Positions 35,089 to 44,559 of a stretch of DNA of 64,000 bases are shown here, piece after piece; position 1 is the first letter of the stretch, and each line of letters opens with the position of its first letter. Source of the stretch: Spirochaetota bacterium (lineage in GTDB: Bacteria; Spirochaetota; UBA4802; UBA5550); NCBI GenBank assembly GCA_025457915.1, contig JALOTL010000001.1:62001-126000 (forward strand), written 5' to 3'. Made by a program: the position numbers and the translations under genes. Under the pieces are notes generated by a model. It saw only the letters and a list, made by a program, of their open reading frames with translations. It had not been told where the DNA came from and did no database searches.

Positions 35089-36570
35089 TTGAAAACCGAC
35101 ATCCTCCTATACGTCGACGGCGCAACAACTGACGAGTCACTGATATTCAAAACGGAATTTCTGCCCGACAAATTGACAGAATCCCTCAAAATAAACGGCA
35201 TCAATGATATTTATTTTTCAATCCCGGAAAATTATTCTGGCAGGCTTTCTGGAAGGGAAAAAACAATCCAGAGAAAACAGGACAACGAAATTGAATCCTG
35301 GAAAAGCGTTTTCTCCGCCACGGGATCCGACCATCTGGTAAAGATATTCGCGGACTCGCCCTTCACGGATCCTACCGTGATAACCGAAATGCTTGATCTT
35401 CATTTAAAATACATGTCGGAATTCACCTACTCTGAAAATCTTCCTGAAGGCGTAACATGCGAGATTTTTTCCAGGGAACTCATCGAAGCGCTCCCGGAAA
35501 TCAAGGACAGGGTTCTTCCCCTCGGGCAGGTCATCAGATCAAACATCAACCAGTTTGATGTTGAACTTTTCTATAAGGATCCGGACATAAGGGATAAAAG
35601 GATCTCCTTCAGGTCGGGGATCGCCAGGGACAGAATGATTATGGAACGCATAATCGACCGCCATGGCCGAGTACCATCTTATTCTGAAATCAAAGATATA
35701 ATCGATTCCAATCCCCAGGTGCTCTATACGGGACCGTCCTACCTGGAGTTGGAACTGACCGGGCGCTGCGATCTTGACTGCGTATTCTGCTACAGAAATA
35801 CCCTGAAAAAAGTCCATGGAGACATGGATATCGGGATGTTAAATAAAATAATCGCCGGCATGACGGATTTCGGCCTTCCCTATTCCCTGTGCCTCGGCGG
35901 CTCGGGAGAGCCGATGATGCACACAGGTTTTTACGAGGCGCTTGAATCAATACTTTCCGACACGCTTCTTAAATCCCTGTTCATAGAAACCAACGGACTT
36001 TACGCTGATTCAGGATACGCCGCGTTCATAAAGGGGAAAGCCGATCCCAGGATAAAAACAATATTCAACATGAACGCCCATGATTCAGAAACATACAGGG
36101 CCCTTCACCGAGGGGATCATTTTGAAACCGTTTACAAAAACGCCATGGGACTGTACGACGCGGTCGTAGATAAGGATACGGTATTCATCCAGATCATGAA
36201 GATTAACGAAACCGAACCATATCTCGACAAATACTACGATTTCTGGGAACCCCTCAAGATCCAGATCATTCTTCAGAAACAGAGCACCTGCCTGGGCAGG
36301 ATACCGGACAGGCGATACTCGGACCTCTCTCCCCTTGACAGGATACCATGCTGGCACCTCCAGAGAGACGCCTATATTTTATCAGACGGCAGAGTTGCGT
36401 TCTGCAAGCAGGACGTTGACTGCGTAAATCAGAAAGGCGATTTGAAAACCGAGAGCCTTAAGGAAATCTGGGACCGCAGAATTGACGACTTTATCAGCGA
36501 CTACAGAAAAAAATACCCGGCAAACCCCGATTGCATGTCTTGCGATGAATGGTACACGTTTAATTATTGA
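35089..36570 (+). CDS. Spiro-SPASM radical SAM protein
   Basis: 493 residues, TTG start 1 bp after the isomerase stop. Residues about 1-190 look like a degenerate cytidylyltransferase-like domain (LVKIFADSPFTDPTVI, then ENLPEGVTCEIFSRELIEAL), matching the pattern of the next gene. The radical SAM cluster motif CDLDCVFC lies at about residue 222, followed by LGGSGEPMMH. The C-terminal SPASM region has cysteines in IPCWHLQRD, VAFCKQDVDC and DCMSCDEW for auxiliary clusters. This fits the spirochaete-restricted spiro-SPASM family. Substrate unknown. Confidence 0.9.
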   Translation: MKTDILLYVDGATTDESLIFKTEFLPDKLTESLKINGINDIYFSIPENYSGRLSGREKTIQRKQDNEIESWKSVFSATGSDHLVKIFADSPFTDPTVITEMLDLHLKYMSEFTYSENLPEGVTCEIFSRELIEALPEIKDRVLPLGQVIRSNINQFDVELFYKDPDIRDKRISFRSGIARDRMIMERIIDRHGRVPSYSEIKDIIDSNPQVLYTGPSYLELELTGRCDLDCVFCYRNTLKKVHGDMDIGMLNKIIAGMTDFGLPYSLCLGGSGEPMMHTGFYEALESILSDTLLKSLFIETNGLYADSGYAAFIKGKADPRIKTIFNMNAHDSETYRALHRGDHFETVYKNAMGLYDAVVDKDTVFIQIMKINETEPYLDKYYDFWEPLKIQIILQKQSTCLGRIPDRRYSDLSPLDRIPCWHLQRDAYILSDGRVAFCKQDVDCVNQKGDLKTESLKEIWDRRIDDFISDYRKKYPANPDCMSCDEWYTFNY

Positions 36571-37340
36571 AGGACGCCGTGTCCCGCGACAGTAAAAACC
36601 CGAAAATCCTTGCAGTCATCCAGTCCAGGATGGGGTCATCCAGGCTTCCCGGAAAGGCCGGCGTTGAACTCGCCGGAAAATCCCTCACATGGCATGTGAT
36701 CGAAAGGGCAAAACGGGTTGACGGGATTGACCTGGTGGTTCTTGCCACTAGCACGGAAAAGATAGACGAAGCTCTCCTGGAACTGGCAAAACGATCCGGC
36801 GCAGAAGCTTTTGCGGGCCCGCTTGACGATGTCCTTGAGAGATTCGTCCTGGCCGGCAGAAAATTCGGGGGAGACTACATCATGAGGATTACCGGCGATA
36901 ACCCATTTACCGATCCCCATTACGCTTCTCTTACCCTGAGAACAGCGCTTTCCGAATCGGCGGACCTGTGTTCGCTGTCGGGCCTTCCCCTTGGCACTGC
37001 CGTGGAGGTAGTCAGCATGCGGGCCCTGGAAACAACGTATGTCGAATCCAGCATGCCCCACCAGAGGGAACACGTAACGCCCTACATCAAGGAGCATCCT
37101 GAAAAATTTAAAATCGTCAAAAATGATTCCGGATTCAGGTGCCCGATAGAAAACCTGAGACTGACGGTCGATACGGCAGAGGACTACGCTCTGGCCAGGG
37201 CGGTTTATGAAGAGTTGTACAGGGGCGCTCCCTTCCGCCTTGAAGATGCGGTCGAATTTCTTGAAAAACACCGGGAATTAGTTTCAATAAATTCACAAGT
37301 AATACAGCGCCCCATGACGCATTCCTCCGGCAATGACTAG
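36567..37340 (+). CDS. SpsF-type cytidylyltransferase family protein
   Basis: 257 residues, TTG start overlapping the spiro-SPASM stop by 4 bp. The nucleotidyltransferase signature is AVIQSRMGSSRLPGKAG (about 16-32); later come IMRITGDNPFTDPH and ENLRLTVDTAEDY. The family (SpsF/PseF/NeuA-like) makes CMP-activated sugars used in spore coat, flagellin or surface glycans. Position beside a PseG-like gene fits nonulosonic-acid-type chemistry, but the true sugar cannot be told. Confidence 0.85.
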   Translation: MKDAVSRDSKNPKILAVIQSRMGSSRLPGKAGVELAGKSLTWHVIERAKRVDGIDLVVLATSTEKIDEALLELAKRSGAEAFAGPLDDVLERFVLAGRKFGGDYIMRITGDNPFTDPHYASLTLRTALSESADLCSLSGLPLGTAVEVVSMRALETTYVESSMPHQREHVTPYIKEHPEKFKIVKNDSGFRCPIENLRLTVDTAEDYALARAVYEELYRGAPFRLEDAVEFLEKHRELVSINSQVIQRPMTHSSGND

Positions 37341-38241
37341 AAAAAAAATATCAATAATAACGGGATGGGGAGACGGCCTGGGAAACGGCCACCTTCAGAG
37401 AATGGCAAACCTGGCCTCATACCTGAACAGCCGCGGATTTCATGCATCGATAGTAAGCGAGAATCGGCCTGAATTGTTCCCCGGGGACGCGTTGCAGTTC
37501 TTTTCCGGAAAAATCCTTCCGGGAACGGACCTGATAATAAGAGACATGAGGGACTCGGAAACCGGCGAAATCGAGTCGCTGAAAAAATACGCGCCGGTTC
37601 TCGCTGTCGATGATTCCGGTCCCGGAAGAAAATCAGCGGACTTCAATCTCACCCTGCTGCCGAATCCTCCAGGAAGCGGCATGGGGCAGCCCTCTTACAA
37701 TATGTTCATTTACGGGTACAATATCACCCGCGAGATAAAAATGATGGGGAAGGAAAAAATTCATAAATCCATGGATGTTTCGTTTTATCTTCCTCACGAC
37801 ATTATTGAAAACCCGGATTCGATACTTAAAATTCTGCCTGACGGAATGAATGTTGCGATTATATCTCATAGAGGCCACGTGATATTAAAAAACGGATCAA
37901 CCATGCCTTTAAATAAAAACCATGCCGAAATCCTCCTATCGTCCAGGCTGCTTATATGCCATTTCGGCATCACCCTTTTCGAGGGTCATCTTTCAGGCTG
38001 CCGCCTTGCTACGATTAATCCCACCGGGTATCACTCGAGCCTGTCAGATGCAGTTAAACCGGAACTTGGTCTTGAAAACCTTGGTATCTATCCGGGAATT
38101 AAACCTGATTCAAAAAAAATTATTTCAGGGCTCGTCGCTTCCAGTATATCCGAATCGGCCGATCCATCAAAAATAAATGACAGGATACAGGAAAACCTTG
38201 ATAGGTTGCATGGATTTCTCTTGAATGATTGTTTAAATTGA
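37333..38241 (+). CDS. PseG/SpsG-like glycosyltransferase-fold protein
   Basis: 302 residues, overlapping the SpsF gene by 8 bp. The N-terminus SIITGWGDGLGNGHLQRMANLA carries the G-x-GH motif of PseG/SpsG (GT-B fold, nucleotide-sugar hydrolase or transferase). ADFNLTLLPNPP and the late LLICHFGITLFEGHLSGC resemble the nucleotide-binding second domain. It is the last gene of the cimA-to-pseG operon. Homologues act on UDP-linked diacetamido sugars; the substrate here is open. Confidence 0.75.
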   Translation: MTRKKISIITGWGDGLGNGHLQRMANLASYLNSRGFHASIVSENRPELFPGDALQFFSGKILPGTDLIIRDMRDSETGEIESLKKYAPVLAVDDSGPGRKSADFNLTLLPNPPGSGMGQPSYNMFIYGYNITREIKMMGKEKIHKSMDVSFYLPHDIIENPDSILKILPDGMNVAIISHRGHVILKNGSTMPLNKNHAEILLSSRLLICHFGITLFEGHLSGCRLATINPTGYHSSLSDAVKPELGLENLGIYPGIKPDSKKIISGLVASSISESADPSKINDRIQENLDRLHGFLLNDCLN

Positions 38242-38358
38242 TTGTACGAAGCCTTGAAAATATATTTTTAAAATAATCATTATTCATGCATTATTTTTTC
38301 GTTCGTATTCGATAATTCCCGCCAGCTAATACTATCTGTTAATTTTTTGAAAATAATA

Positions 38359-38416
38359 TTGACAAAAAAACACATTGCGGTTAAATTACTACTAATTTGA
38401 TAGAAATGATAGTAAT
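38359..38416 (+). promoter_or_regulatory. metY-cysK promoter with inverted-repeat operator
   Basis: TTGACA (38359-38364), 17-bp spacer, TAAATT (38382-38387). Overlapping the -10 and start region is an inverted repeat ATTACTA (38385-38391) / TAGTAAT (38410-38416) with an 18-bp spacer. Its position suits a repressor of sulfur assimilation. I saw no SAM riboswitch (S-box) between promoter and start codon. Confidence 0.6.
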
Positions 38417-38453
38417 TCATTAACGGCCTAAATTAATTATTCAAGGTATCCCT

Positions 38454-39749
38454 ATGAGTAAAATTGATAAAAAATTAAAAATTGAAAGCATCGCCCTTCA
38501 TGGAGGGCAGGATCCGGATCCATCGACCGGGTCAAGGGCCGTTCCCATATACCAGACCACGTCTTATCAATTTAAAAACATGGAGCATGCCGCGAATCTT
38601 TTCGGTCTGAAGGAATTCGGCAATATTTATACAAGGCTGATGAATCCCACGACGGACGTCTTTGAAAAGAGGGCCGCTCTTCTGGACGGCGGGATCGGCG
38701 CGCTTGCCCTTTCAAGCGGCCAGTCCGCCATAGCCCTGTCGATTTTAAATATCGCGCAGGCGGGAGATGAAGTCGTTTCCGCCGACAACCTTTACGGGGG
38801 AACATACACTCTTTTTCATTATACACTAAAAAAGATGGGAATCACCGTAAGGTTCGTAAAATCCAACGATTTTGACGCCATACGCGGCGCAATAAACGAA
38901 AAAACCAAGGCGGTATACGCAGAATCAATAGGAAACCCCAAGCTTGACGTCGCAGACCTTGAGATCATATCAGATATAGCCCATAAAAAATGCATCCCGT
39001 TCATCCTGGATAATACCGTATCGCCCTACCTGCTCAGGCCGTTCGATTTCGGGGTGGATATAGCGGTGTATTCCGCCACGAAATTTCTGGGCGGACATGG
39101 AACATCCCTGGGCGGATTGATCGTGGATTCTGGAAAATTCAACTGGGGAAACGGCAGGTTTCCCCTCATATCCGAACCGGATCCCAGCTACCATGGACTT
39201 AATTTCATCCAGGCGCTCGCGCCGATGGGAAATATCGCGTACATAACCAAGGCAAGGGTTTCACTGCTGAGAGACCTGGGCGCTGCGATATCTCCATTCA
39301 ACTCCTTTCTCATCCTCCAGGGAATCGAGACCCTCCACCTGAGGATGCCCAGGCATTCAGAGAACGCCCTTGCGACGGCGGAATTCCTCCAAAAACATCC
39401 GATGGTAAAAAAGGTAATATATCCGGGATTAAAATCAAGCCCGGACTACGACAGGGCATGTAAATATTTCAGGAACGGGACCGGGGCCATTGTAGGATTT
39501 GAAATAAAGGGCGGAATCGAAGCCGGGAAAAAATTCATAGATTCTCTCGAACTGATATCGCATCTTGCCAACATAGGCGACGCAAAAACGCTTGCCATTC
39601 ATCCGGCAAGCACAACCCATCAGCAGCTTACGCCCGATGAACAGATCGCTACCGGAGTAACCCCGGATTTCATCAGGCTGTCTGTAGGCATAGAACACAT
39701 CGACGATATCATAGCCGATATCGAACAGGCCCTGAATAAATCCGCTTGA
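38454..39749 (+). CDS. metY: O-acetylhomoserine sulfhydrylase
   Basis: 431 residues of the Cys/Met metabolism PLP family. The PLP lysine is in [16 protein letters not shown] (about residue 208). The N-terminus [12 protein letters not shown]-type (here [20 protein letters not shown]) and length of about 430 fit O-acetylhomoserine aminocarboxypropyltransferase rather than shorter cystathionine enzymes; [10 protein letters not shown] is also characteristic. It makes homocysteine from O-acetylhomoserine and sulfide. cysK follows 14 bp later. Confidence 0.94.
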   Translation: MSKIDKKLKIESIALHGGQDPDPSTGSRAVPIYQTTSYQFKNMEHAANLFGLKEFGNIYTRLMNPTTDVFEKRAALLDGGIGALALSSGQSAIALSILNIAQAGDEVVSADNLYGGTYTLFHYTLKKMGITVRFVKSNDFDAIRGAINEKTKAVYAESIGNPKLDVADLEIISDIAHKKCIPFILDNTVSPYLLRPFDFGVDIAVYSATKFLGGHGTSLGGLIVDSGKFNWGNGRFPLISEPDPSYHGLNFIQALAPMGNIAYITKARVSLLRDLGAAISPFNSFLILQGIETLHLRMPRHSENALATAEFLQKHPMVKKVIYPGLKSSPDYDRACKYFRNGTGAIVGFEIKGGIEAGKKFIDSLELISHLANIGDAKTLAIHPASTTHQQLTPDEQIATGVTPDFIRLSVGIEHIDDIIADIEQALNKSA

Positions 39750-39763
39750 TGAAGGAGAAGGCA

Positions 39764-40690
39764 ATGCCAAAAATATACGACACCATAACGGGAACCATAG
39801 GGAACACTCCCCTTGTACGGATAAACAGGCTGTCAAAAAACAGCAGGGCAGTGATACTCGCCAAACTGGAATCCTTTAATCCCCTCTCCAGCGTTAAGGA
39901 CAGGATTGGAATCGCCATGATTGAAGCCGCGGAAAAAGAGGGCAAAATAAAAAAAGGCGCTGTTCTTATCGAACCGACAAGCGGAAACACCGGGATAGCA
40001 CTGGCCTTTGCCTGCGCGGCAAAGGGCTACAGGCTTATCCTGACGATGCCGGATACGATGAGCATTGAAAGACGTCAGCTGCTGAAAATTCTCGGGGCCG
40101 AGCTTGTCCTTACGGAGGGAAAATCCGGAATGACCGGGGCGATAAAAAAAGCGGAGGAGCTCCTTAAAAGCATCCCTGACAGCTTCATGCCCCAGCAGTT
40201 CAAAAATCCCGCCAACCCCTCCGTGCATGAAGCCACAACGGGCCCGGAGATCTGGAAAGACACGGAGGGATCCGTCGATATATTCGTTGCCGGAGTCGGA
40301 ACGGGCGGCACCATTACAGGCGTCGGCAGGTATTTAAAAAAACAAAAATCTTCCGTAAAGATCGTTGCAGTAGAGCCGGAGGATTCACCGGTCCTTTCAG
40401 GCGGCGAACCGGGACAGCACAAGATACAGGGTATAGGCGCGGGATTTATACCTGAGATCCTCGACAGAAAGCTGATTGACGAAGTAATCAGGGCTTCGCA
40501 TGCCGATGCCGGGACCATGGCTGGGAGGCTCGCGAAAGAAGAAGGAATATTAACTGGTATCTCCGGCGGAGCGGCAATGTGGACCGCCCTTCAGATCGGG
40601 GAACGGACGGAATCAAAAGGAAAGACCATAGTGGTTCTTCTACCGGATACCGGGGAAAGATATCTGTCCACCTGGCTTTTCAACGAATAA
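39764..40690 (+). CDS. cysK: Cysteine synthase
   Basis: 308 residues from the ATG at 39764, which has GAAGGAGAAGGC before it; the longer frame overlaps metY. PLP lysine in [13 protein letters not shown] (about 43), [13 protein letters not shown] (about 70) and the phosphate loop [10 protein letters not shown]. It makes cysteine from O-acetylserine and sulfide. Paired with metY as a sulfide-assimilating operon. Confidence 0.96.
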   Translation: MPKIYDTITGTIGNTPLVRINRLSKNSRAVILAKLESFNPLSSVKDRIGIAMIEAAEKEGKIKKGAVLIEPTSGNTGIALAFACAAKGYRLILTMPDTMSIERRQLLKILGAELVLTEGKSGMTGAIKKAEELLKSIPDSFMPQQFKNPANPSVHEATTGPEIWKDTEGSVDIFVAGVGTGGTITGVGRYLKKQKSSVKIVAVEPEDSPVLSGGEPGQHKIQGIGAGFIPEILDRKLIDEVIRASHADAGTMAGRLAKEEGILTGISGGAAMWTALQIGERTESKGKTIVVLLPDTGERYLSTWLFNE

Positions 40691-40941
40691 CAAACAGCCT
40701 GATTCAATCGGTTTACTTTTCATCATTTCGGTTACGAAAAGCCGTTAAATCCGATTTTACCAATTTTTTTGTTAATACCGGACGATTTTTATCCTCATCC
40801 GCTGCCGCTCTCAAAAAAAATACTTGTCATGGCCTGAATTTAATTTATTATACCTTAATAATCAATATCCTGACAAAGCCGGTTACTTACTGATGATTCC
40901 GGTTTAATAACATCAGGACACTCCTAAAAAAAAGAAAAATC
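40691..40941. other. AT-rich intergenic region after cysK
   Basis: 250 bp, no gene seen. TTGTCA at about 40826 with TTATAC 18 bp later is a plausible promoter for the 40942 gene. No terminator with a T-run was found after cysK. Confidence 0.4.
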
Positions 40942-41739
40942 ATGAGAATAATCAGAAACATCACCTCGACGGGTAAAAACACAATGAAGACCCTCAGCTC
41001 GGACATGGAGGACGCAATCTACTCCAATGTTAAGGAACACTATCCTGACAGCTGGTACGAGCCGATCATCACCAAATCCCTTTTAAAGGAACTGTCGGAT
41101 ATACTCAATCAGCGCACCATACAGATACCGGGCGGAACAATCCGTACGGCCAGCATGCTTAACATACTCGCGGAGGACCCCGAGCACGAACTCGGCGATT
41201 TCGGCATACTCGCAAAAATAAGGTATCACGACGGGCAGCTCATCGAGGGCGCGGCAATTTTCGAATCCGTGAAAAAGGATCACGAAAAAAACATTTTTTC
41301 CAACCTGAAGAAAGACGTCACAAAAAGAATAAGGGCCATCTCGCATCATTCCATGCTCCTCATGTACGACTACGACTGCATTACCGGAATGGCGTTTCCG
41401 ACAAGCGCCGAGGCGATAATCGGCGGACAGCCCCATGGCTGGGACACCTGGGCCCCGTACACTCATGCCGCAGCTGTTCAGTCCAACATCGCCCTCGAAC
41501 TGGGCGTCAAGCACACCGGGCTCTACAAGACGTCGCAGCCTTTTTCCTACCAGCTGTGCTACAGGTACCTGTTCGGGCTGGATCTCGATTTCCAGAAAAC
41601 CGCGGTGGACACGGTCAAGGGCTTTAAATCCGACAAGGGCAACCCAAAATTCCTTTTTATCATCTCCGCTTCCCACGGCGGATATGAGCCTGACCTCAAT
41701 ATCGAATACGACTCTACCAAGTATCTCGAAATAAAATGA
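40942..41739 (+). CDS. Hypothetical protein, 265 residues
   Basis: No signal peptide or membrane segment. An in-frame ATG at 40984 (MKTLSSDMEDAIYSN) may be the real start; neither start has a strong ribosome binding site. Notable segments are the AISHHSMLLMYDYDC region, GWDTWAPYTHAAAVQSN and LFIISASHGGYEPDL, rich in His, Asp and Tyr. I do not recognise a family. It overlaps the following YkgJ-type gene by 4 bp, which suggests a common unit. Confidence 0.65.
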   Translation: MRIIRNITSTGKNTMKTLSSDMEDAIYSNVKEHYPDSWYEPIITKSLLKELSDILNQRTIQIPGGTIRTASMLNILAEDPEHELGDFGILAKIRYHDGQLIEGAAIFESVKKDHEKNIFSNLKKDVTKRIRAISHHSMLLMYDYDCITGMAFPTSAEAIIGGQPHGWDTWAPYTHAAAVQSNIALELGVKHTGLYKTSQPFSYQLCYRYLFGLDLDFQKTAVDTVKGFKSDKGNPKFLFIISASHGGYEPDLNIEYDSTKYLEIK

Positions 41740-42080
41740 ATCCCGATCTTGGCCGTGCAACGATCCCGTCGCGTGAATGCGCCAGGTGCGGTAATTGCTG
41801 CCGCTCGGACATGATAGCGTACGTCACGGACGGCGACATGAAAAGATGGACCGGAGAAAACAGGCTCGACATACTTCAGTCGATAGAGAATTCGGAAAGG
41901 ATCTGGGCGGGAGACAGAATAATTGATTCTAGGGGAAGGAGGCTGGAAACATGCTCCTTCCTCCGCGCCGGCGATTCAGGCCATTACTGCGGGATATACG
42001 GGACCAGGCCGGACATATGCAGGAATTTCATGCCTGCATCGTCCGAACTATGTCCGCTTTACGGCAAAACCGCGATTTAA
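41736..42080 (+). CDS. YkgJ-family cysteine cluster protein
   Basis: 114 residues. The cysteine pattern CARCGNCCRSD near the N-terminus, then TCSFLRAGDSGHYCGIYGTRPDICRNF, is typical of the YkgJ/UPF0153 family, which binds a metal, probably zinc or an Fe-S cluster. The function is unknown. Its ATG overlaps the stop of the 265-residue unknown gene. Confidence 0.88.
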   Translation: MNPDLGRATIPSRECARCGNCCRSDMIAYVTDGDMKRWTGENRLDILQSIENSERIWAGDRIIDSRGRRLETCSFLRAGDSGHYCGIYGTRPDICRNFMPASSELCPLYGKTAI

Positions 42081-42089
42081 ACCGGCGGA

Positions 42090-43910
42090 TCAATCCTCGG
42101 CGTACATACCTTCGATGAGATCGCAGTATTTCGTCAGTACGGCCTTTCTTTTTACTTTAAGGGTGGGAGTGAGTTCCCCGGTCTCCTGGGTGAACTGGCT
42201 GGAAAGAAGCGTGAACTTCTTGATCTGCTCCACACGGCCCAGCGGTCTGTTCAATTCATCAACCACTTCGCCGTATTTTTTTATGACCTCCGGCATATTA
42301 ACGAGCTTTACCGGGTCCGTTTCCGATATGCCGTTATCCCGTGCCCATCTCTGAAGTTCCGGGAAGCTGGGAACCAGCAGCGCCACCAGGAATTTTTTCT
42401 GGTCCCCTATGATCGCCATCTGCTCGATCATCGGATGGTTGAGGAACATCCCCTCGATCACCTGCGGAGCGACATTTTTACCCCCGGCGGTGATTATCAG
42501 GTCTTTCTTGCGGTCGGTTATTTTCAGGTAGCCGTCCGCGTCAACAATCCCTATGTCACCGGTGCTGAACCATCCCTCCTTCGAAAGGACCTCGGCGGTA
42601 TCCCCGGGACGGTTGTAATATCCCTTCATCACCTGCGGACCGCGGATAAGAATCTCTCCGTCGTCAGCTATCCTGTGCTCGGTCCGGGGAAGGGCGGGAC
42701 CGCAGCTCCCTATCTTTATCCTTTTGATTGTACTGAAGGTATTCAGGTGCGTGATCGGCGATGTTTCTGTCAGCCCGTAGCCGAGATGGACCTCGACCCC
42801 GATTGCGATAAAAAATTCATAAATCTCGTCGGAAAGCGGCGCGCCGCCGATCCCGATCACCTTTATCCTGCCGAGGCCAAGAGCGTCCCTCAACTTTGAA
42901 AAAATGATCTTCTCTGCGATCCTGTATTTCATTCCGAGTGGAAATGGAATTCTATCGTTCCTGCAGATATAGGGAACTGATTTTCTGCCGACCCCGACCG
43001 CCCAGCCGAACAGGGCTTTTTTACCTGAAGGGGCGTCCTTGAGCTTGCTCATCACGCCTTCATAAATCTTTTCAAGGACCCTCGGGACATATATGCAGGC
43101 CGTCGGCCTGACGCTCTGCAGGTCTTCAATCAATGTTTCGGTGCCTTTAGCATAGGCCACGGTGGCGCCCCTGAATATCAGGGAATTCAAGCCGACTGTC
43201 CTTTCCAGCGAATGGGAAAGGGGCAGTATCGAAACCGCCACCAGCGGTTCGAAATCCAGGGGGTGGTGCTCGAGAAACTGCTTGGCGTTGCTGACCATGT
43301 TCCCGTGCGTGAGCATGACCCCCTTCGGGTTCCCGGTGGTTCCGGATGTATAAATCAGGGTCATGAGATCGCCCTGCTTCAGGCTCCTGATTCTGCAGTC
43401 TATTTCAGCCTCCTTGAGGCTCCTGGATCCATCGGCGATCACATCCTTGAATTTCACAACCATCGGATCGGAATACTCAAGGTCATCAAAAACTATAATC
43501 TTTTTCAGGGATTCAAGTCCCGCCTTTTCCTTGAGCAGGTTGTCTGCCTGAAATTTCCCCGCGCACAGGCAGTACCTGGAGCCTGAATCGTTTATTATGT
43601 ACGAAGCCTCCTGTGCCGAGTTGGTCGGATAGATCGTGACGTCAGCCGCACCGGCGGAAAGCGATGCCAGGTCCGCGATACCCCACTCGGGCCGGTTGTT
43701 TGAATAAATGGCGATCCTGTCGCCGGGTTTTATCCCGTCTCCGATCATGTATGAAGCAAGCGCGTCAACGCATTCCTTCACGGCCCTGTAGGTCATTTCC
43801 TTCCATGAAGAACCCTCGCGATTCATGAACAGCACGTTGTCGCCGTATTTTTCGACGCTGTTTCTGAAAATCCCAGGGATTGTGGTTTCATCATACATTG
43901 TAAAAGCCAT
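42090..43910 (-). CDS. Long-chain acyl-CoA synthetase (AMP-forming)
   Basis: 606 residues of the ANL superfamily. The ATP motif is LIYTSGTTGNPKGVMLTHGN (about 186-205); GYGLTETSPIT (about 378) and the D-x-K hinge near DGYLKITDRKKDLIITAGGKN follow. Length and motifs fit FadD15/long-chain fatty-acid ligases of actinobacterial and spirochaete type. It activates fatty acids with CoA at the membrane. Convergent with the YkgJ gene, 9-bp gap. Confidence 0.92.
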   Translation of the reverse strand: MAFTMYDETTIPGIFRNSVEKYGDNVLFMNREGSSWKEMTYRAVKECVDALASYMIGDGIKPGDRIAIYSNNRPEWGIADLASLSAGAADVTIYPTNSAQEASYIINDSGSRYCLCAGKFQADNLLKEKAGLESLKKIIVFDDLEYSDPMVVKFKDVIADGSRSLKEAEIDCRIRSLKQGDLMTLIYTSGTTGNPKGVMLTHGNMVSNAKQFLEHHPLDFEPLVAVSILPLSHSLERTVGLNSLIFRGATVAYAKGTETLIEDLQSVRPTACIYVPRVLEKIYEGVMSKLKDAPSGKKALFGWAVGVGRKSVPYICRNDRIPFPLGMKYRIAEKIIFSKLRDALGLGRIKVIGIGGAPLSDEIYEFFIAIGVEVHLGYGLTETSPITHLNTFSTIKRIKIGSCGPALPRTEHRIADDGEILIRGPQVMKGYYNRPGDTAEVLSKEGWFSTGDIGIVDADGYLKITDRKKDLIITAGGKNVAPQVIEGMFLNHPMIEQMAIIGDQKKFLVALLVPSFPELQRWARDNGISETDPVKLVNMPEVIKKYGEVVDELNRPLGRVEQIKKFTLLSSQFTQETGELTPTLKVKRKAVLTKYCDLIEGMYAED

Positions 43911-44559
43911 CTGGATGCCTCCTGAAAAAAATGTTTTTGAAAAGAGTGAAGTTTGTATCAGGATTAAAGGGGGTAATTATATGACGGGAAAGATCAATAT
44001 GATCATTCTGATTTAAAAAGTATATAATATTTTTTCTATCAATAATCATATTCAATGTTCATCTTATCCAATCCTTACATCATGTCATATAAATTCAAGA
44101 ATTAATTGAAATGAAGAGAATAATAAAAAAACACATGCACTAAAATAGTAATATCATTTTTTAATTATATTCAAAGTATAGATACCTGAAGAATTGAAAA
44201 ATATTGATTTAAGAATCAGTCGAGTTCAATGAAATTTCAAAAACCCAATAATAAGATCATGCGATATTATTAAAAATTGAGCCTTCATTTTCATTTCCCG
44301 GGTATTACCTGACATCAGGTTTTTTCATCAAATAATATAGTAATAATTCTCAAGACCGGTCCAATCGTATATATTACAAACAAATTCTGCATACCGGAAA
44401 AAAATAATTTCCCGTGTTTTCATCAATGTTCAATCACTGCCTCAATTCAAATTCAACAGGGCGATGATTAAAATATTGTTTACTTCACCGGTTGAATATT
44501 AATAAGTTGTAACGGACTCAAATCCACTGTTTTTTAAACGATCAAGGGGACACTGAATT
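43911..44559. other. Long AT-rich divergent intergenic region
   Basis: 650 bp without a supported gene; stop codons are dense in all frames. It must contain promoters for the acyl-CoA synthetase (minus) and rhomboid (plus) genes, but no strong match stands out. A terminator-like hairpin lies at 44307-44325. Confidence 0.55.
44307..44325 (+). terminator. Short terminator-like hairpin in divergent region
   Basis: ACCTG-ACAT-CAGGT with the T-run TTTTTT immediately after, on the plus strand. No annotated plus-strand gene ends upstream, so it may terminate a small RNA or protect rhomboid from read-through. The stem is only 5 bp. Confidence 0.4.

Noticed and set aside
38242-38453. SAM riboswitch before metY
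   Set aside because: No S-box stem pattern or terminator; an inverted repeat at the promoter explains the region better.
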